Made by a program: the position numbers and the translations under genes. Source: Acinetobacter sp. S54 (GTDB lineage Bacteria; Pseudomonadota; Gammaproteobacteria; Pseudomonadales; Moraxellaceae). Taken from it: a DNA stretch of 64,000 nt. The stretch lies in the NCBI RefSeq assembly GCF_016624945.1, contig NZ_JACVUI010000009.1, forward strand, positions 37,052 to 101,051, written 5' to 3'. Every line of letters starts with the position of its first letter. The first letter of the stretch is position 1. Shown piece after piece: positions 55,500 through 63,591 of the stretch. The notes under the pieces were generated by a model, which did not search any database, was not told where the DNA came from, and worked only from the letters and a program-made list of their open reading frames with translations.

Positions 55500-57227
55500 T
55501 TATTTCTTCACCATATCCAGTGAATGTTTTTTTAAGCGATAATCCAGAGTTGCTCGACTAATACCCAACAAACGTGCCGCCTCGGAGACATTATATTGAC
55601 TTCGGATCAACGCATTTTGAATCATTTCCTGTTCAAACTGTTCTAGAGAAAAATTTTGATCCAATAACTGCTCAATGATCTGCTGTTGTGTGTTCAGCGA
55701 ATGACGATCAGGCGACAATTCCTGATCGTACATAGATTGCTGCTGGCTCAAATGCTGTTGTGGCAGTAGGCTACTCAATTTGATCTCTTGTTGATGGTCA
55801 GTCAATAAGGTCGCGCGTTCTAGCATATTTTCTAACTCACGGATATTTCCTGGCCATTCATACCCCATTAGATAATTTAACGCTTTATCACTTAAACCCT
55901 TGATTGTTTTATCATACATATTCTCAAAACGTTTTAAAAAATGCTTTACCAGTAAAGGGATATCATCGCGACGTTCGCGTAAAGGTGGAATCACAACAGG
56001 AAATATATTTAAACGATAAAATAAATCTGCGCGGAAGCGTCCCTGTTGTACGGCTTCAAACAAATCTTCATTAGTTGCGGCCACGACACGGACATCAATA
56101 TAGCGGGTTTGATAATCACCCACACGTTCAAATTCGCCTTCTTGTAATATGCGTAGCAGTGCAGCCTGCGCACGTGCAGATAGCTCTATGACTTCATCCA
56201 GAAAAATGGTTCCTCCATGCGCTCGTTCAAATTTTCCCATGCGCGATTGGGTCGCGCCAGTATAAGCACCTTTTTCCACACCAAACAGTTCGGCTTCGAT
56301 TAGATCGGGTGGAATACTGGCACAATTGACTGCAATAAAAGCGGCATTTTTACGTTGGCTAGCTTCATGAATCCCACGAGCAAACGCTTCTTTACCGACC
56401 CCTGTTTCTCCTTGCAGTAATACTGCAACCTTGCTGCCCGCCGATTTTTTAAGTAATTCACACACTTGTCTATAGGCAGCGGATTCGCCGACTGAATTAA
56501 ACATGGTGTAATCTGCTTCAGCAGGCGTGTAGATATTCTGTTTCAGGGTTTTTAATTCGGCCTGTAACGCAATGATTTGATCAGCCACTGGATCGGGGGA
56601 CATAAAACGGATCAATTCATCGGCGTTTTCCCAGGCGGCAAGGGGTTTCCCAATAATCTGACAATGATCATCGCCTTTGGCAGAACATTTGGTTTCCTGA
56701 TAGATAATGGTTTGTCCCATCACAAAGCTGCTATAGCCACAGGCATATCCCAATAACATCCAGCAGGCAGGTTCATTGGATGTTCCAAATTCATTTAGAT
56801 GCACTTCAGATTCAAAGGAATGTAACCAGTTAAAATCTGCATAAAAGCTGCCCGTTTCATGGGATAGCTTGAGGGTATTGACCTCGACCTGCACCATACC
56901 GCGGATACCATGCATTTGTGGCCCTGCCATAAACGCCTCTTCAGCGGTCATGTTAGGACGTAATTTGCTGGTTACCTCCGCATCTTTCATGCCTGCCTGA
57001 TAGCCACAGCGAATAAAGAAATGTTTAGTGCGTTCATGCCCAAGCATCTGATAAAGATCTTTACGCAGATAGCCCATAATACTGGTATGTAAGAGCAGCA
57101 TACGGTTTTCTTCAAACCAGATTTGACCATGTTTGGCATCAAACTGAATATTATCCAGTAAGTCCTGAATATCCTCATTTTGTTTAAGTAGCGGTTTGAA
57201 TAGCCGTTGATCCTTGGCTTGATGCAT
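55500..57227 (-). CDS. mopR: Phenol-sensing sigma54-dependent activator MopR
   Basis: NtrC-family activator that binds phenol directly and switches on the phenol hydroxylase operon. Sensor: V4R-type domain (about 20-215) with phenol-contact His106 and Trp134 and zinc ligands Cys155, Glu178, Cys181 and Cys189, all at the residue numbers I recall for MopR. Central AAA+ domain (about 245-480): Walker A GETGVGKE, sigma54 loop GAYTGA (usual GAFTGA), Walker B GGTIFLDEV. C-terminal Fis-type helix-turn-helix (VSEAARLLGISRATLDYRLKK). 575 aa, near the 560 of MopR. Divergent from mopK. Confidence 0.94.
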   Translation of the reverse strand: MHQAKDQRLFKPLLKQNEDIQDLLDNIQFDAKHGQIWFEENRMLLLHTSIMGYLRKDLYQMLGHERTKHFFIRCGYQAGMKDAEVTSKLRPNMTAEEAFMAGPQMHGIRGMVQVEVNTLKLSHETGSFYADFNWLHSFESEVHLNEFGTSNEPACWMLLGYACGYSSFVMGQTIIYQETKCSAKGDDHCQIIGKPLAAWENADELIRFMSPDPVADQIIALQAELKTLKQNIYTPAEADYTMFNSVGESAAYRQVCELLKKSAGSKVAVLLQGETGVGKEAFARGIHEASQRKNAAFIAVNCASIPPDLIEAELFGVEKGAYTGATQSRMGKFERAHGGTIFLDEVIELSARAQAALLRILQEGEFERVGDYQTRYIDVRVVAATNEDLFEAVQQGRFRADLFYRLNIFPVVIPPLRERRDDIPLLVKHFLKRFENMYDKTIKGLSDKALNYLMGYEWPGNIRELENMLERATLLTDHQQEIKLSSLLPQQHLSQQQSMYDQELSPDRHSLNTQQQIIEQLLDQNFSLEQFEQEMIQNALIRSQYNVSEAARLLGISRATLDYRLKKHSLDMVKK

Positions 57228-57382
57228 GGTCAGTTCCCATCCTAGGTGATGACTGTCTACAAAAGTGTAGCTTATTTTTCAGCTTAAAGTGATGCGCAGT
57301 TGAGCATAAATATATATCCAAAAAGTATGATTAAAAACTCAGTCCAGTTTTTCTCTTAGATGTTATTCAACTGATTGATCAC

Positions 57383-57433
57383 GGTTCATGATTTGCTGAA
57401 TATCTTCAATTTATTGGTTCATCATTTGCTGAA
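57383..57433 (+). repeat. Direct repeat, candidate MopR upstream activating sequences
   Basis: GGTTCATGATTTGCTGAA (57383-57400) and GGTTCATCATTTGCTGAA (57416-57433), 17 of 18 bases identical and 33 bases apart (three helical turns). Each contains TTCA-N8-TGAA, an imperfect palindrome like the 16-bp XylR/DmpR-type sites. Centres lie about 141 and 108 bases before the predicted start, a normal distance for enhancer sites. Confidence 0.65.
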
Positions 57434-57505
57434 ATTTATCTTTATTTAAATAAATTAAATATCTAATAAAAATATAAGTAATTGAAAATAATAAAAATTA
57501 AATAG

Positions 57506-57522
57506 TTGGCACAAGTTTTGAT
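57506..57522 (+). promoter_or_regulatory. Sigma54 (-24/-12) promoter of the mop operon
   Basis: TTGGCACAAGTTTTGAT fits YTGGCAC-N5-TTGCW except for GA in place of the usual GC at -12. The GG of -24 is at 57508-57509, predicting a start near 57533. The MopR gene next door and the upstream repeats support it. Confidence 0.75.
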
Positions 57523-57611
57523 AGAGATCTGATATGCAGTATTGCAATGGAAAGGTTTTTTACAAGATTAGCCTGCTGAAATCAGGTGGATATGGATCAG
57601 GGATAGCCAAC

Positions 57612-57905
57612 ATGAATAACGTGAACTCTTCAAATGTCAGTTTTACCAAATATATTCGGATCACCGGTGATCGGCATGCCAAGTTTGTCGAGTTTGACTT
57701 TGCGATCAATGATCCGACGCTATTTGTAGAATTGGTATTACCACAGCAAGCTTTTGCAGATTTTTGTCGTATCAATCAGGTGGTTGAAATGACCGAGCAA
57801 CAAGAACAACTGAATGATGCTCTCGAAGATAAATGGCGTTACGGCATTGAGCCAACTCTTGTGCGCCAGACACGACAAAACCTAGATCAAGATGATCAAT
57901 CTTAA
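57612..57905 (+). CDS. mopK: Phenol hydroxylase assembly subunit (DmpK type)
   Basis: Small accessory protein of multicomponent phenol hydroxylase, thought from DmpK to help iron loading or assembly of the oxygenase and not to take part in turnover. 97 aa with KYIRITGDRHAKFVEFDFAI and DPTLFVELVLP, the DmpK core. Start at ATG 57612 fits the family length; the open frame extends 26 codons further to 57534, unlikely because that is where transcription should begin. First gene of mopKLMNOP. Confidence 0.88.
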   Translation: MNNVNSSNVSFTKYIRITGDRHAKFVEFDFAINDPTLFVELVLPQQAFADFCRINQVVEMTEQQEQLNDALEDKWRYGIEPTLVRQTRQNLDQDDQS

Positions 57906-57923
57906 GTCGATACGGAGATAAAC

Positions 57924-58919
57924 ATGACTTTAGAAATTAAAACATCAAGCGTTCAGCCCGTCCGCCACACGTATGCTTATATTGAACGACGTTTTGGTAA
58001 CAAGCCTGCAACCCGCTATCAGGAAGTCAGTTTTGATATTCAGGGTGAAGTAAATTTTCATTATCGTCCATTATGGAAACCAGATAAAACTTTGAATGAT
58101 AAGACCCATACAGCCTTGGTGATGCAGGATTGGTATGCCTTCAAAGATCCTCGTCAGTTTTATTATGGCGCATATGTCCAGCATCGGGCACGTTTACAGG
58201 ACAGTACTGAAAATAATTATGCTTTTTTTGAAAAGCGCCGTTTGGTCGATAACTTGAGTGATGCGGTTAAACAGAAAATCATCGCGGCGTTGCTGCCATT
58301 TCGTTATGTCGAACAAACCGCCAACCTGCACATGATGTCGGGAAGTGCTTACGGGTATGGGACAGTGATTACTCAGGCCTGTATTTTTGCAGCAATGGAT
58401 CGTCTGGGAATGGCGCAGTATTTATCACGAATTGGTTTAATTATTGACGACAATGCTGGCGATGCTTTGGATCAGGCCAAAGATTACTGGATGAACAATG
58501 CCGCATGGCAGCCTTTACGTCGCTTATGTGAGATGAGTCTGACTGAACAGGATTGGTTCAAACTGTATCTATTACAGACTTTATTGATCGATAGCATGTT
58601 GCAGGCTCTGGTTTATGTTGAACTGGATCAATGGTTCGTAGAGCATCAGGGCCGTGATGTAGCGATGCTGACCGAGTTTATGCAGGAGTGTAATAGTGAT
58701 CTGCGTAAATGGTCAGATAGCGTGCTTAAGACTGCTGTGGCTGAATCGGAACACAATAAAGTCTTAATTCAGGGATGGCTAGAAGAGCTATTACCACAGG
58801 TTAAATCTGCTTTTGAGGCATGGGCCAATGTGGGATTACAACAAAGCAATGTTGACAGTGCAATGAACCTGATTGCTGAGCGCTGTAAACGCGCAGGTTT
58901 GGCATTTAATTTGACTTAA
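57924..58919 (+). CDS. mopL: Phenol hydroxylase beta subunit (DmpL type)
   Basis: Non-catalytic oxygenase subunit that pairs with MopN in the (alpha-beta-gamma)2 hydroxylase. 331 aa, ferritin-like fold without the iron ligands; phrases RHTYAYIERRFGNKPATRYQE, LHMMSGSAYGYGTVI and WFVEHQGRDVAM fit the DmpL/TouE group. RBS CGGAG 8-12 bases before the ATG; 18 bases after mopK. Confidence 0.92.
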   Translation: MTLEIKTSSVQPVRHTYAYIERRFGNKPATRYQEVSFDIQGEVNFHYRPLWKPDKTLNDKTHTALVMQDWYAFKDPRQFYYGAYVQHRARLQDSTENNYAFFEKRRLVDNLSDAVKQKIIAALLPFRYVEQTANLHMMSGSAYGYGTVITQACIFAAMDRLGMAQYLSRIGLIIDDNAGDALDQAKDYWMNNAAWQPLRRLCEMSLTEQDWFKLYLLQTLLIDSMLQALVYVELDQWFVEHQGRDVAMLTEFMQECNSDLRKWSDSVLKTAVAESEHNKVLIQGWLEELLPQVKSAFEAWANVGLQQSNVDSAMNLIAERCKRAGLAFNLT

Positions 58920-58940
58920 AAGATTCAGGGAGAACGACAC

Positions 58941-59207
58941 ATGTCAAAAGTTTATTTAGCACTACAGGACAATGACACCTCACGCTATATCGTCGAGGCG
59001 ATTGAACAGGATAACCCCGAAGCGACGATTCAGTATTTGCCCGCCATGATTCGGATCGAAAGTGATGGTGAGTTGATTATTCTTGCTGAAACCGTGACAG
59101 AGAAACTGGGGCAAGACTGGGATATTCAATCCCTGCAATTGAACATGATCACACTAGGCGGAAATGTAGAAGAAGATGATGACAGCTTTAGATTGAAATG
59201 GAATTAA
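58941..59207 (+). CDS. mopM: Phenol hydroxylase activator protein (DmpM type)
   Basis: Cofactor-free effector protein that docks on the hydroxylase and speeds oxygen activation, MmoB/DmpM family. 88 aa. The conserved N-terminal YLALQDNDTSRYIVEAIEQD and the closing LGQDWDIQSLQLNMITLGG are visible. RBS GGGAGAA; 21 bases after mopL. Confidence 0.92.
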   Translation: MSKVYLALQDNDTSRYIVEAIEQDNPEATIQYLPAMIRIESDGELIILAETVTEKLGQDWDIQSLQLNMITLGGNVEEDDDSFRLKWN

Positions 59208-59273
59208 CCCATTTCTCATGCCTATTTTTAGCATGAAAGATCTAAATCACAAATAATGAGCAAGGATTTCAGG

Positions 59274-60800
59274 ATGAATAGCCAAGTTAAAAACCCGAGC
59301 AAAAAACTCAATGCCAAAGATCGCTACCGTATGTTGACTCGCGATCTGGATTGGGAATTTTCATATGCAGATCGTAAAGATGCATTTCCTTATGAAGAGT
59401 TTGAGGGTATCAAAATAACAGATTGGTCGAAGTGGGAAGATCCATTTCGCCTGACTATGGATGCGTACTGGAAATATCAGTCAGAAAAAGAGAAAAAATT
59501 GTATGCAATTTTTGATGCTTTTGCACAGAACAATGGCCAATTGAATGTTGCCAATGAACGCTATCTCAACGCTATTAAGCTTTTTTTAACCGCTGTTACC
59601 CCGCTGGAATATCAAGCTTATCAGGGGTATGCACACGTAGGTCGTCAGTTTAGCGGTATTGGTGCACGTATTGCCTCACAGATGCAGTCTATTGATGAGT
59701 TACGTCATGTGCAGACTCAGATTCATGCGATGAGCCATTACAATAAATTTTTCAATGGTTTTCATGATTGGGCACATATGCATGACCGTGTTTGGTATCT
59801 GTCTGTACCTAAGTCTTTTTTTGAAGATGCGCGTTCAGCAGGGCCATTTGAATTTTTGTTAGCCATCAGTTTTGCCTTTGAATATGTATTGACCAATTTA
59901 TTGTTTGTGCCATTTATGTCGGGTGCCGCCTATAACGGCGATATGGCAACGGTGACATTCGGTTTTAGTGCGCAATCGGATGAAGCGAGGCATATGACTT
60001 TGGGACTAGAAATCGTCAAATTTCTGCTCGAACAGCATGAAGACAACGTTCCTATTGTACAAGAATGGATTGATAAATGGTTCTGGCGAGGAACCCGTTT
60101 ACTCTCGATTGTGGGCATGATGATGGATTATATGCTGCCAAATAAAGTGATGTCGTGGAAAGAAGCATGGGAAACCTACTTTGAAGAAGCGGGCGGTGCA
60201 TTATTTAAGGATTTGAGCCGCTACGGTATTCGTATGCCGAAATACAGTGACGTTATCCTTAAAGAAAAAGAACACGTCTCGCATCAGGCATGGTGGATTT
60301 TCTATAACTTTGGGCATGCCGCAGGCTTCCATACATGGATTCCGACGGATGAGGAAATGGACTGGTTGTCAGAAAAATATCCAGACACGTTTGATCGTTA
60401 CTATCGTCCACGCTGGGAGTTGGCACGTCAATTAGAAGCTGAAGGAAAACGTTTCTATTCGGATGGCTTGCCACAACTCTGCCAGATTTGTCAGATTCCA
60501 ATGACATTTACTGAAATGGAAGGTGACCAGACTATGTTTAGCTATCGTGATGCGATTTATAACGGCGAACGCTATCACATGTGTTCAGATGGCTGCCACG
60601 ATATTTTCTGCCGTGAACCTGAGAAATACATACAGGCGTGGCTGCCCGTCAATCAAATTTTACAAGGCAACTGCGGTGGTCCTGACCTTGAAACCATTCT
60701 TAAAGAGTATTACCACATCCGTGCAGGCGAAGACAATCTGGATATTGAAGGTTCGCCAGATCAGCAACTCTGGAAAAAATGGAAAGGGCAAAGCGCTTAA
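59274..60800 (+). CDS. mopN: Phenol hydroxylase alpha subunit (DmpN type, diiron)
   Basis: Catalytic subunit hydroxylating phenol to catechol at a carboxylate-bridged diiron site. Iron ligands are Glu112, Glu142-x2-His145 (DELRH) and Glu203, Glu237-x2-His240 (DEARH), with the spacing of soluble methane and toluene monooxygenases. Near the C-terminus a cysteine-bearing YHS-type segment (CQICQIPM, then HMCSDGCHDIFCREPEKY) is seen, as in DmpN. ATG 59274 chosen because AAGGA lies 7 bases upstream; the ATG at 59256 lacks an RBS. 508 aa. Confidence 0.95.
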   Translation: MNSQVKNPSKKLNAKDRYRMLTRDLDWEFSYADRKDAFPYEEFEGIKITDWSKWEDPFRLTMDAYWKYQSEKEKKLYAIFDAFAQNNGQLNVANERYLNAIKLFLTAVTPLEYQAYQGYAHVGRQFSGIGARIASQMQSIDELRHVQTQIHAMSHYNKFFNGFHDWAHMHDRVWYLSVPKSFFEDARSAGPFEFLLAISFAFEYVLTNLLFVPFMSGAAYNGDMATVTFGFSAQSDEARHMTLGLEIVKFLLEQHEDNVPIVQEWIDKWFWRGTRLLSIVGMMMDYMLPNKVMSWKEAWETYFEEAGGALFKDLSRYGIRMPKYSDVILKEKEHVSHQAWWIFYNFGHAAGFHTWIPTDEEMDWLSEKYPDTFDRYYRPRWELARQLEAEGKRFYSDGLPQLCQICQIPMTFTEMEGDQTMFSYRDAIYNGERYHMCSDGCHDIFCREPEKYIQAWLPVNQILQGNCGGPDLETILKEYYHIRAGEDNLDIEGSPDQQLWKKWKGQSA

Positions 60801-60916
60801 ATCCCCCTGCGTTGATGAAGTTGCGAAAAGAAACATGTCATTAAAGACATCAAGAATATCTCGGGTACTTGCAGGAAAGGAAACAATGCAAATATCCGAA
60901 AATAGGAGAATTAGAC

Positions 60917-61279
60917 ATGCCAGTACGTGCCATTACTGAAAATTACAGCTTTAGCCCAAAAGACAGCCAAGCCAATTATGGTGACAATATTCTGATTTAT
61001 ATTGGTTGGGATCATCATACTTTATTTTGCTCAGCCAAAGCTTTTTTGATTTCACCGCAAGCGACTTTTCAACAGCTATTGGAAACCTTAATGCCCGCAG
61101 GTTTTTCGCAGCATCCAGAATTTAATGCGATTGACTGGCACCACGCAGAATTTCAGCTAGACCGCAAAGAACTCAAATTTCAGCCAGAGGCAACTTTGGC
61201 AGAACTGGATTTTGGGCATAAGTCGTTACTACGCTTTTCGACCCCCGGTTTAAATGGCTATAACAATGCCTATGTCTGA
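60917..61279 (+). CDS. mopO: Phenol hydroxylase gamma subunit (DmpO type)
   Basis: Third subunit of the oxygenase complex. 120 aa from ATG 60917 (MPVRAITENY), the usual DmpO length, with DNILIYIGWDHHTLFCSAKAF and WHHAEFQLDRKELKFQ typical of the family. GGAG lies 9 bases before this ATG; the frame is open 16 codons further upstream to 60869, without support. The 116 bases after mopN hold no other gene. Confidence 0.9.
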   Translation: MPVRAITENYSFSPKDSQANYGDNILIYIGWDHHTLFCSAKAFLISPQATFQQLLETLMPAGFSQHPEFNAIDWHHAEFQLDRKELKFQPEATLAELDFGHKSLLRFSTPGLNGYNNAYV

Positions 61280-61293
61280 TCAGGAGGTGTGAA

Positions 61294-62355
61294 ATGAGTT
61301 ATCAAGTTACGATTGAACCACTCGGAACCACCATTGAGGTCGCCGAAGATCAAACCATCCTTGATGCAGCATTGCGTCAGGGAGTCTGGTTACCTTTTGC
61401 CTGTGGTCATGGGACATGTGGAACCTGCAAGGTGCAGGTGACAGATGGATTTTACGATGTCGGTGACGCTTCACCTTTTGCATTAATGGATATTGAGCGT
61501 GAAGAACAAAAGGTCTTGGCCTGTTGTTGCAAGCCTGAATCAGATATGGTGATTGAGGCAGATGTAGATGAAGATCCTGATTTTCTTGGTTATCTGATCG
61601 AGGACTATCAAGCCACGGTACTATCGATCAATGATCTTTCCCCGACTATTAAAGGACTCCGTTTACAGATCGATCGCCCCATGCAATTTCAGGCAGGGCA
61701 ATATATCAACTTGCAGTTGCCTCATATCGAGGGAACACGAGCATTTTCGATTGCCAACTCGCCAAATGAAGCCGGCATTATCGAGTTACATATCCGTCAT
61801 GTACAGGATGGCGTAGCAACCACCTATGTACATGAGCAGCTTGCAGTAGGAGATGAACTACAACTTTCAGGGCCGTATGGACAATTCTTTGTACGCAAGT
61901 CCGATACGCAGGATGTGATTTTTATTGCAGGCGGATCGGGCCTGTCTAGTCCCCAATCGATGATTCTGGATTTATTGCAATCTGGCGATCAGCGTACCAT
62001 TTATTTATTTCAAGGCGCCCGAGACGTTGCTGAGTTATATCATCGCGAGCTGTTTGAAGATCTCGTCAAACAATATTCTAATTTCCGTTATATTCCAGCC
62101 TTAAATGCACCAAAAGTAGATGATGAATGGTCAGGTTTTACAGGCTATGTACATGAGGCTGTGGCCGATTATTTTGAACAACGTTGTTCTGGGCATAAGG
62201 CTTATCTATGTGGGCCTCCTCCCATGATTGATGCTGCAATTTCCACACTGATGCAAAGCCGGTTATTTGAGCGGGATATTCATACTGAACGCTTTTTAAG
62301 TGCTGCTGATGGCGCAAAAGCAGAATCACGTTCAGCGTTATTTAGGCACATTTAA
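61294..62355 (+). CDS. mopP: Phenol hydroxylase reductase (DmpP type)
   Basis: NADH reductase passing electrons to MopN. N-terminal 2Fe-2S ferredoxin domain with Cys37, Cys42, Cys45 and a fourth ligand in the CCC run 77-79; FAD domain with RAFSIANSPNE; NAD domain with GGSGLSSPQSMI and YLCGPPPMIDAAI. 353 aa, full length. AGGAGGTG RBS directly upstream; 14 bases after mopO. Last gene of the phenol hydroxylase block. Confidence 0.95.
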   Translation: MSYQVTIEPLGTTIEVAEDQTILDAALRQGVWLPFACGHGTCGTCKVQVTDGFYDVGDASPFALMDIEREEQKVLACCCKPESDMVIEADVDEDPDFLGYLIEDYQATVLSINDLSPTIKGLRLQIDRPMQFQAGQYINLQLPHIEGTRAFSIANSPNEAGIIELHIRHVQDGVATTYVHEQLAVGDELQLSGPYGQFFVRKSDTQDVIFIAGGSGLSSPQSMILDLLQSGDQRTIYLFQGARDVAELYHRELFEDLVKQYSNFRYIPALNAPKVDDEWSGFTGYVHEAVADYFEQRCSGHKAYLCGPPPMIDAAISTLMQSRLFERDIHTERFLSAADGAKAESRSALFRHI

Positions 62356-62369
62356 AAGAGAAAATATTC

Positions 62370-62405
62370 GGCAGTTCCAGAGTACATTGCTGTTTTAGAA
62401 CTGCC
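62370..62405 (+). terminator. Hairpin after mopP, possible operon end
   Basis: A perfect 8-bp inverted repeat, GGCAGTTC and GAACTGCC, with a 20-base loop, 15 bases after the mopP stop. There is no T-run, so it may be a processing or stabilising hairpin instead. Confidence 0.35.
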
Positions 62406-62610
62406 AAGTGAATACGGTTATATACGTTGAATATCGTTGCAAATGGATGACTAAAAGCGCTGAGTTTAGTGTTAACCCCATATGCAGCATTAACAGGGTA
62501 TTTAAGACCCATATATTTAGACTTGTACGAATAACAATACTATTTTAATGAAGTGCATGAATCATCAGTTTCTAACATGCACTGTCATTTTAGTTATGTT
62601 GAGAAGTACA

Positions 62611-62635
62611 CCAAATTTCGAGGATCGAGATTTGG
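62611..62635. promoter_or_regulatory. 25-bp palindrome upstream of the phenol-linked outer-membrane gene
   Basis: Arms CCAAATTTCGA and TCGAGATTTGG pair with one mismatch around GGA. It ends about 20 bases before the AATAGGA ribosome site, so it could be an operator or a hairpin covering the start region. Confidence 0.4.
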
Positions 62636-62670
62636 CCTGAGTCTAATTCAGGATGAATAGGACGCAAAAT

Positions 62671-63591
62671 ATGAAACAACAACAATTGAATCGACAGCAC
62701 ATAAGTAGAAAAATCTTAAAGAATATAAGTGGGTTGGCAAGCGGGCTAATATTAGGAATTTGTTCAAATTCAGTCTGTGCTACTGAAAGCGGAGCAGATT
62801 CGTTTCCGCATGGTGCTGAAGGGATCATGGCAGGCGCCTTACCACCCGCGGGTTTATATTTTTTAGGGTATTACCAGCAATATCGTGCGACAGAATTTCT
62901 CGATTCTAAGGGTGATGAACTGATTCCAGATTTCGATCTGGATGTGCGTGCATTCGTGCCGCGTTTGGTCTGGATGACTGATCAGAAAATTTTGAATGGG
63001 CAGTTGGGATTTTACGGCATTTTGCCGTTAGTAGATTTGCGTGTACAGATGGCTGGGGAACGAGATCATCGTAGTGGGGTGGGTGATATAATGTTGGCAC
63101 CTATGTTGGGCTGGCATCATGGCAATCATCACTGGATTGCAGCGTTGGAAAATATTTTACCTACAGGGGACTATGACGCAGACCGTCTCGCCAATATCGG
63201 TAAAAATTACTATACTTTTAGACCAATTTTGGCCTATAGCTACAACCATGCGGGTTGGGATATCTCCACCAAAATGGCCTATAGTTTTAATAGCGAAAAT
63301 GACGATACTCATTATCAGTCAGGGCAGTATTTTTCGGCAGACTATAGTCTCGGTTATCAGGTCGTTACTGATGTGAATATTGCGGTTCAAGGCTACGTTT
63401 TTAAGCAAATGAGTGACGATAAAAAAGAGAGCGTTGATATTGGTTTTCGTGGCGAAAGTATTGCGGTTGGCCCAGCAATTCAGTACCAACAAAAAGGCTG
63501 GTCGCTTGAAGCCAAATATTTGACAGAAACAAAAGTGGAAAATCGGCCAAAGGGTGATACAGCTTGGTTAAAACTGGTGTGGGCTTTTTAG
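62671..63591 (+). CDS. Outer-membrane protein, phenol_MetA_deg family
   Basis: Probable outer-membrane beta-barrel for aromatic uptake. From ATG 62671 the protein is 306 aa: a basic start (MKQQQLNRQHISRK), a hydrophobic signal core and a cut site at SVCA before TESG, then FPHGAEGIMAGALPPAGLYFLGYYQQY, the opening of the MetA-pathway phenol-degradation family, and beta-rich sequence ending in a C-terminal Phe. AATAGGA lies 8 bases before the chosen ATG; the one at 62653 is too close to its AGG. It follows the mop operon, so a link with phenol entry is likely but not proven. Confidence 0.8.
   Translation: MKQQQLNRQHISRKILKNISGLASGLILGICSNSVCATESGADSFPHGAEGIMAGALPPAGLYFLGYYQQYRATEFLDSKGDELIPDFDLDVRAFVPRLVWMTDQKILNGQLGFYGILPLVDLRVQMAGERDHRSGVGDIMLAPMLGWHHGNHHWIAALENILPTGDYDADRLANIGKNYYTFRPILAYSYNHAGWDISTKMAYSFNSENDDTHYQSGQYFSADYSLGYQVVTDVNIAVQGYVFKQMSDDKKESVDIGFRGESIAVGPAIQYQQKGWSLEAKYLTETKVENRPKGDTAWLKLVWAF

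Larger units (their letters stand above)
57228..57611. promoter_or_regulatory. mopR / mopK control region
   Basis: 384 noncoding bases between the phenol regulator and its operon. It holds two direct repeats likely to be MopR upstream sites (57383-57433), a sigma54 -24/-12 element (57506-57522) and a leader of about 80 bases. The frame of mopK is open back to ATG 57534, but that lies at the predicted transcription start, so it is not used as the gene start. Confidence 0.7.
62356..62670. other. mopP / outer-membrane gene intergenic region
   Basis: 315 bases with two inverted repeats. GGCAGTTC (62370-62377) with GAACTGCC (62398-62405) forms a hairpin just after mopP, without a T-run. CCAAATTTCGA-GGA-TCGAGATTTGG (62611-62635), arms of 11 bp with one mismatch, lies about 20 bases before the next RBS and looks like an operator. 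No ORF is supported. Confidence 0.5.

Noticed and set aside
57534..57611. 26-residue extension of MopK from ATG 57534
   Set aside because: This ATG lies at the predicted sigma54 transcription start, and MopK/DmpK proteins are about 90-97 residues, as obtained from 57612.
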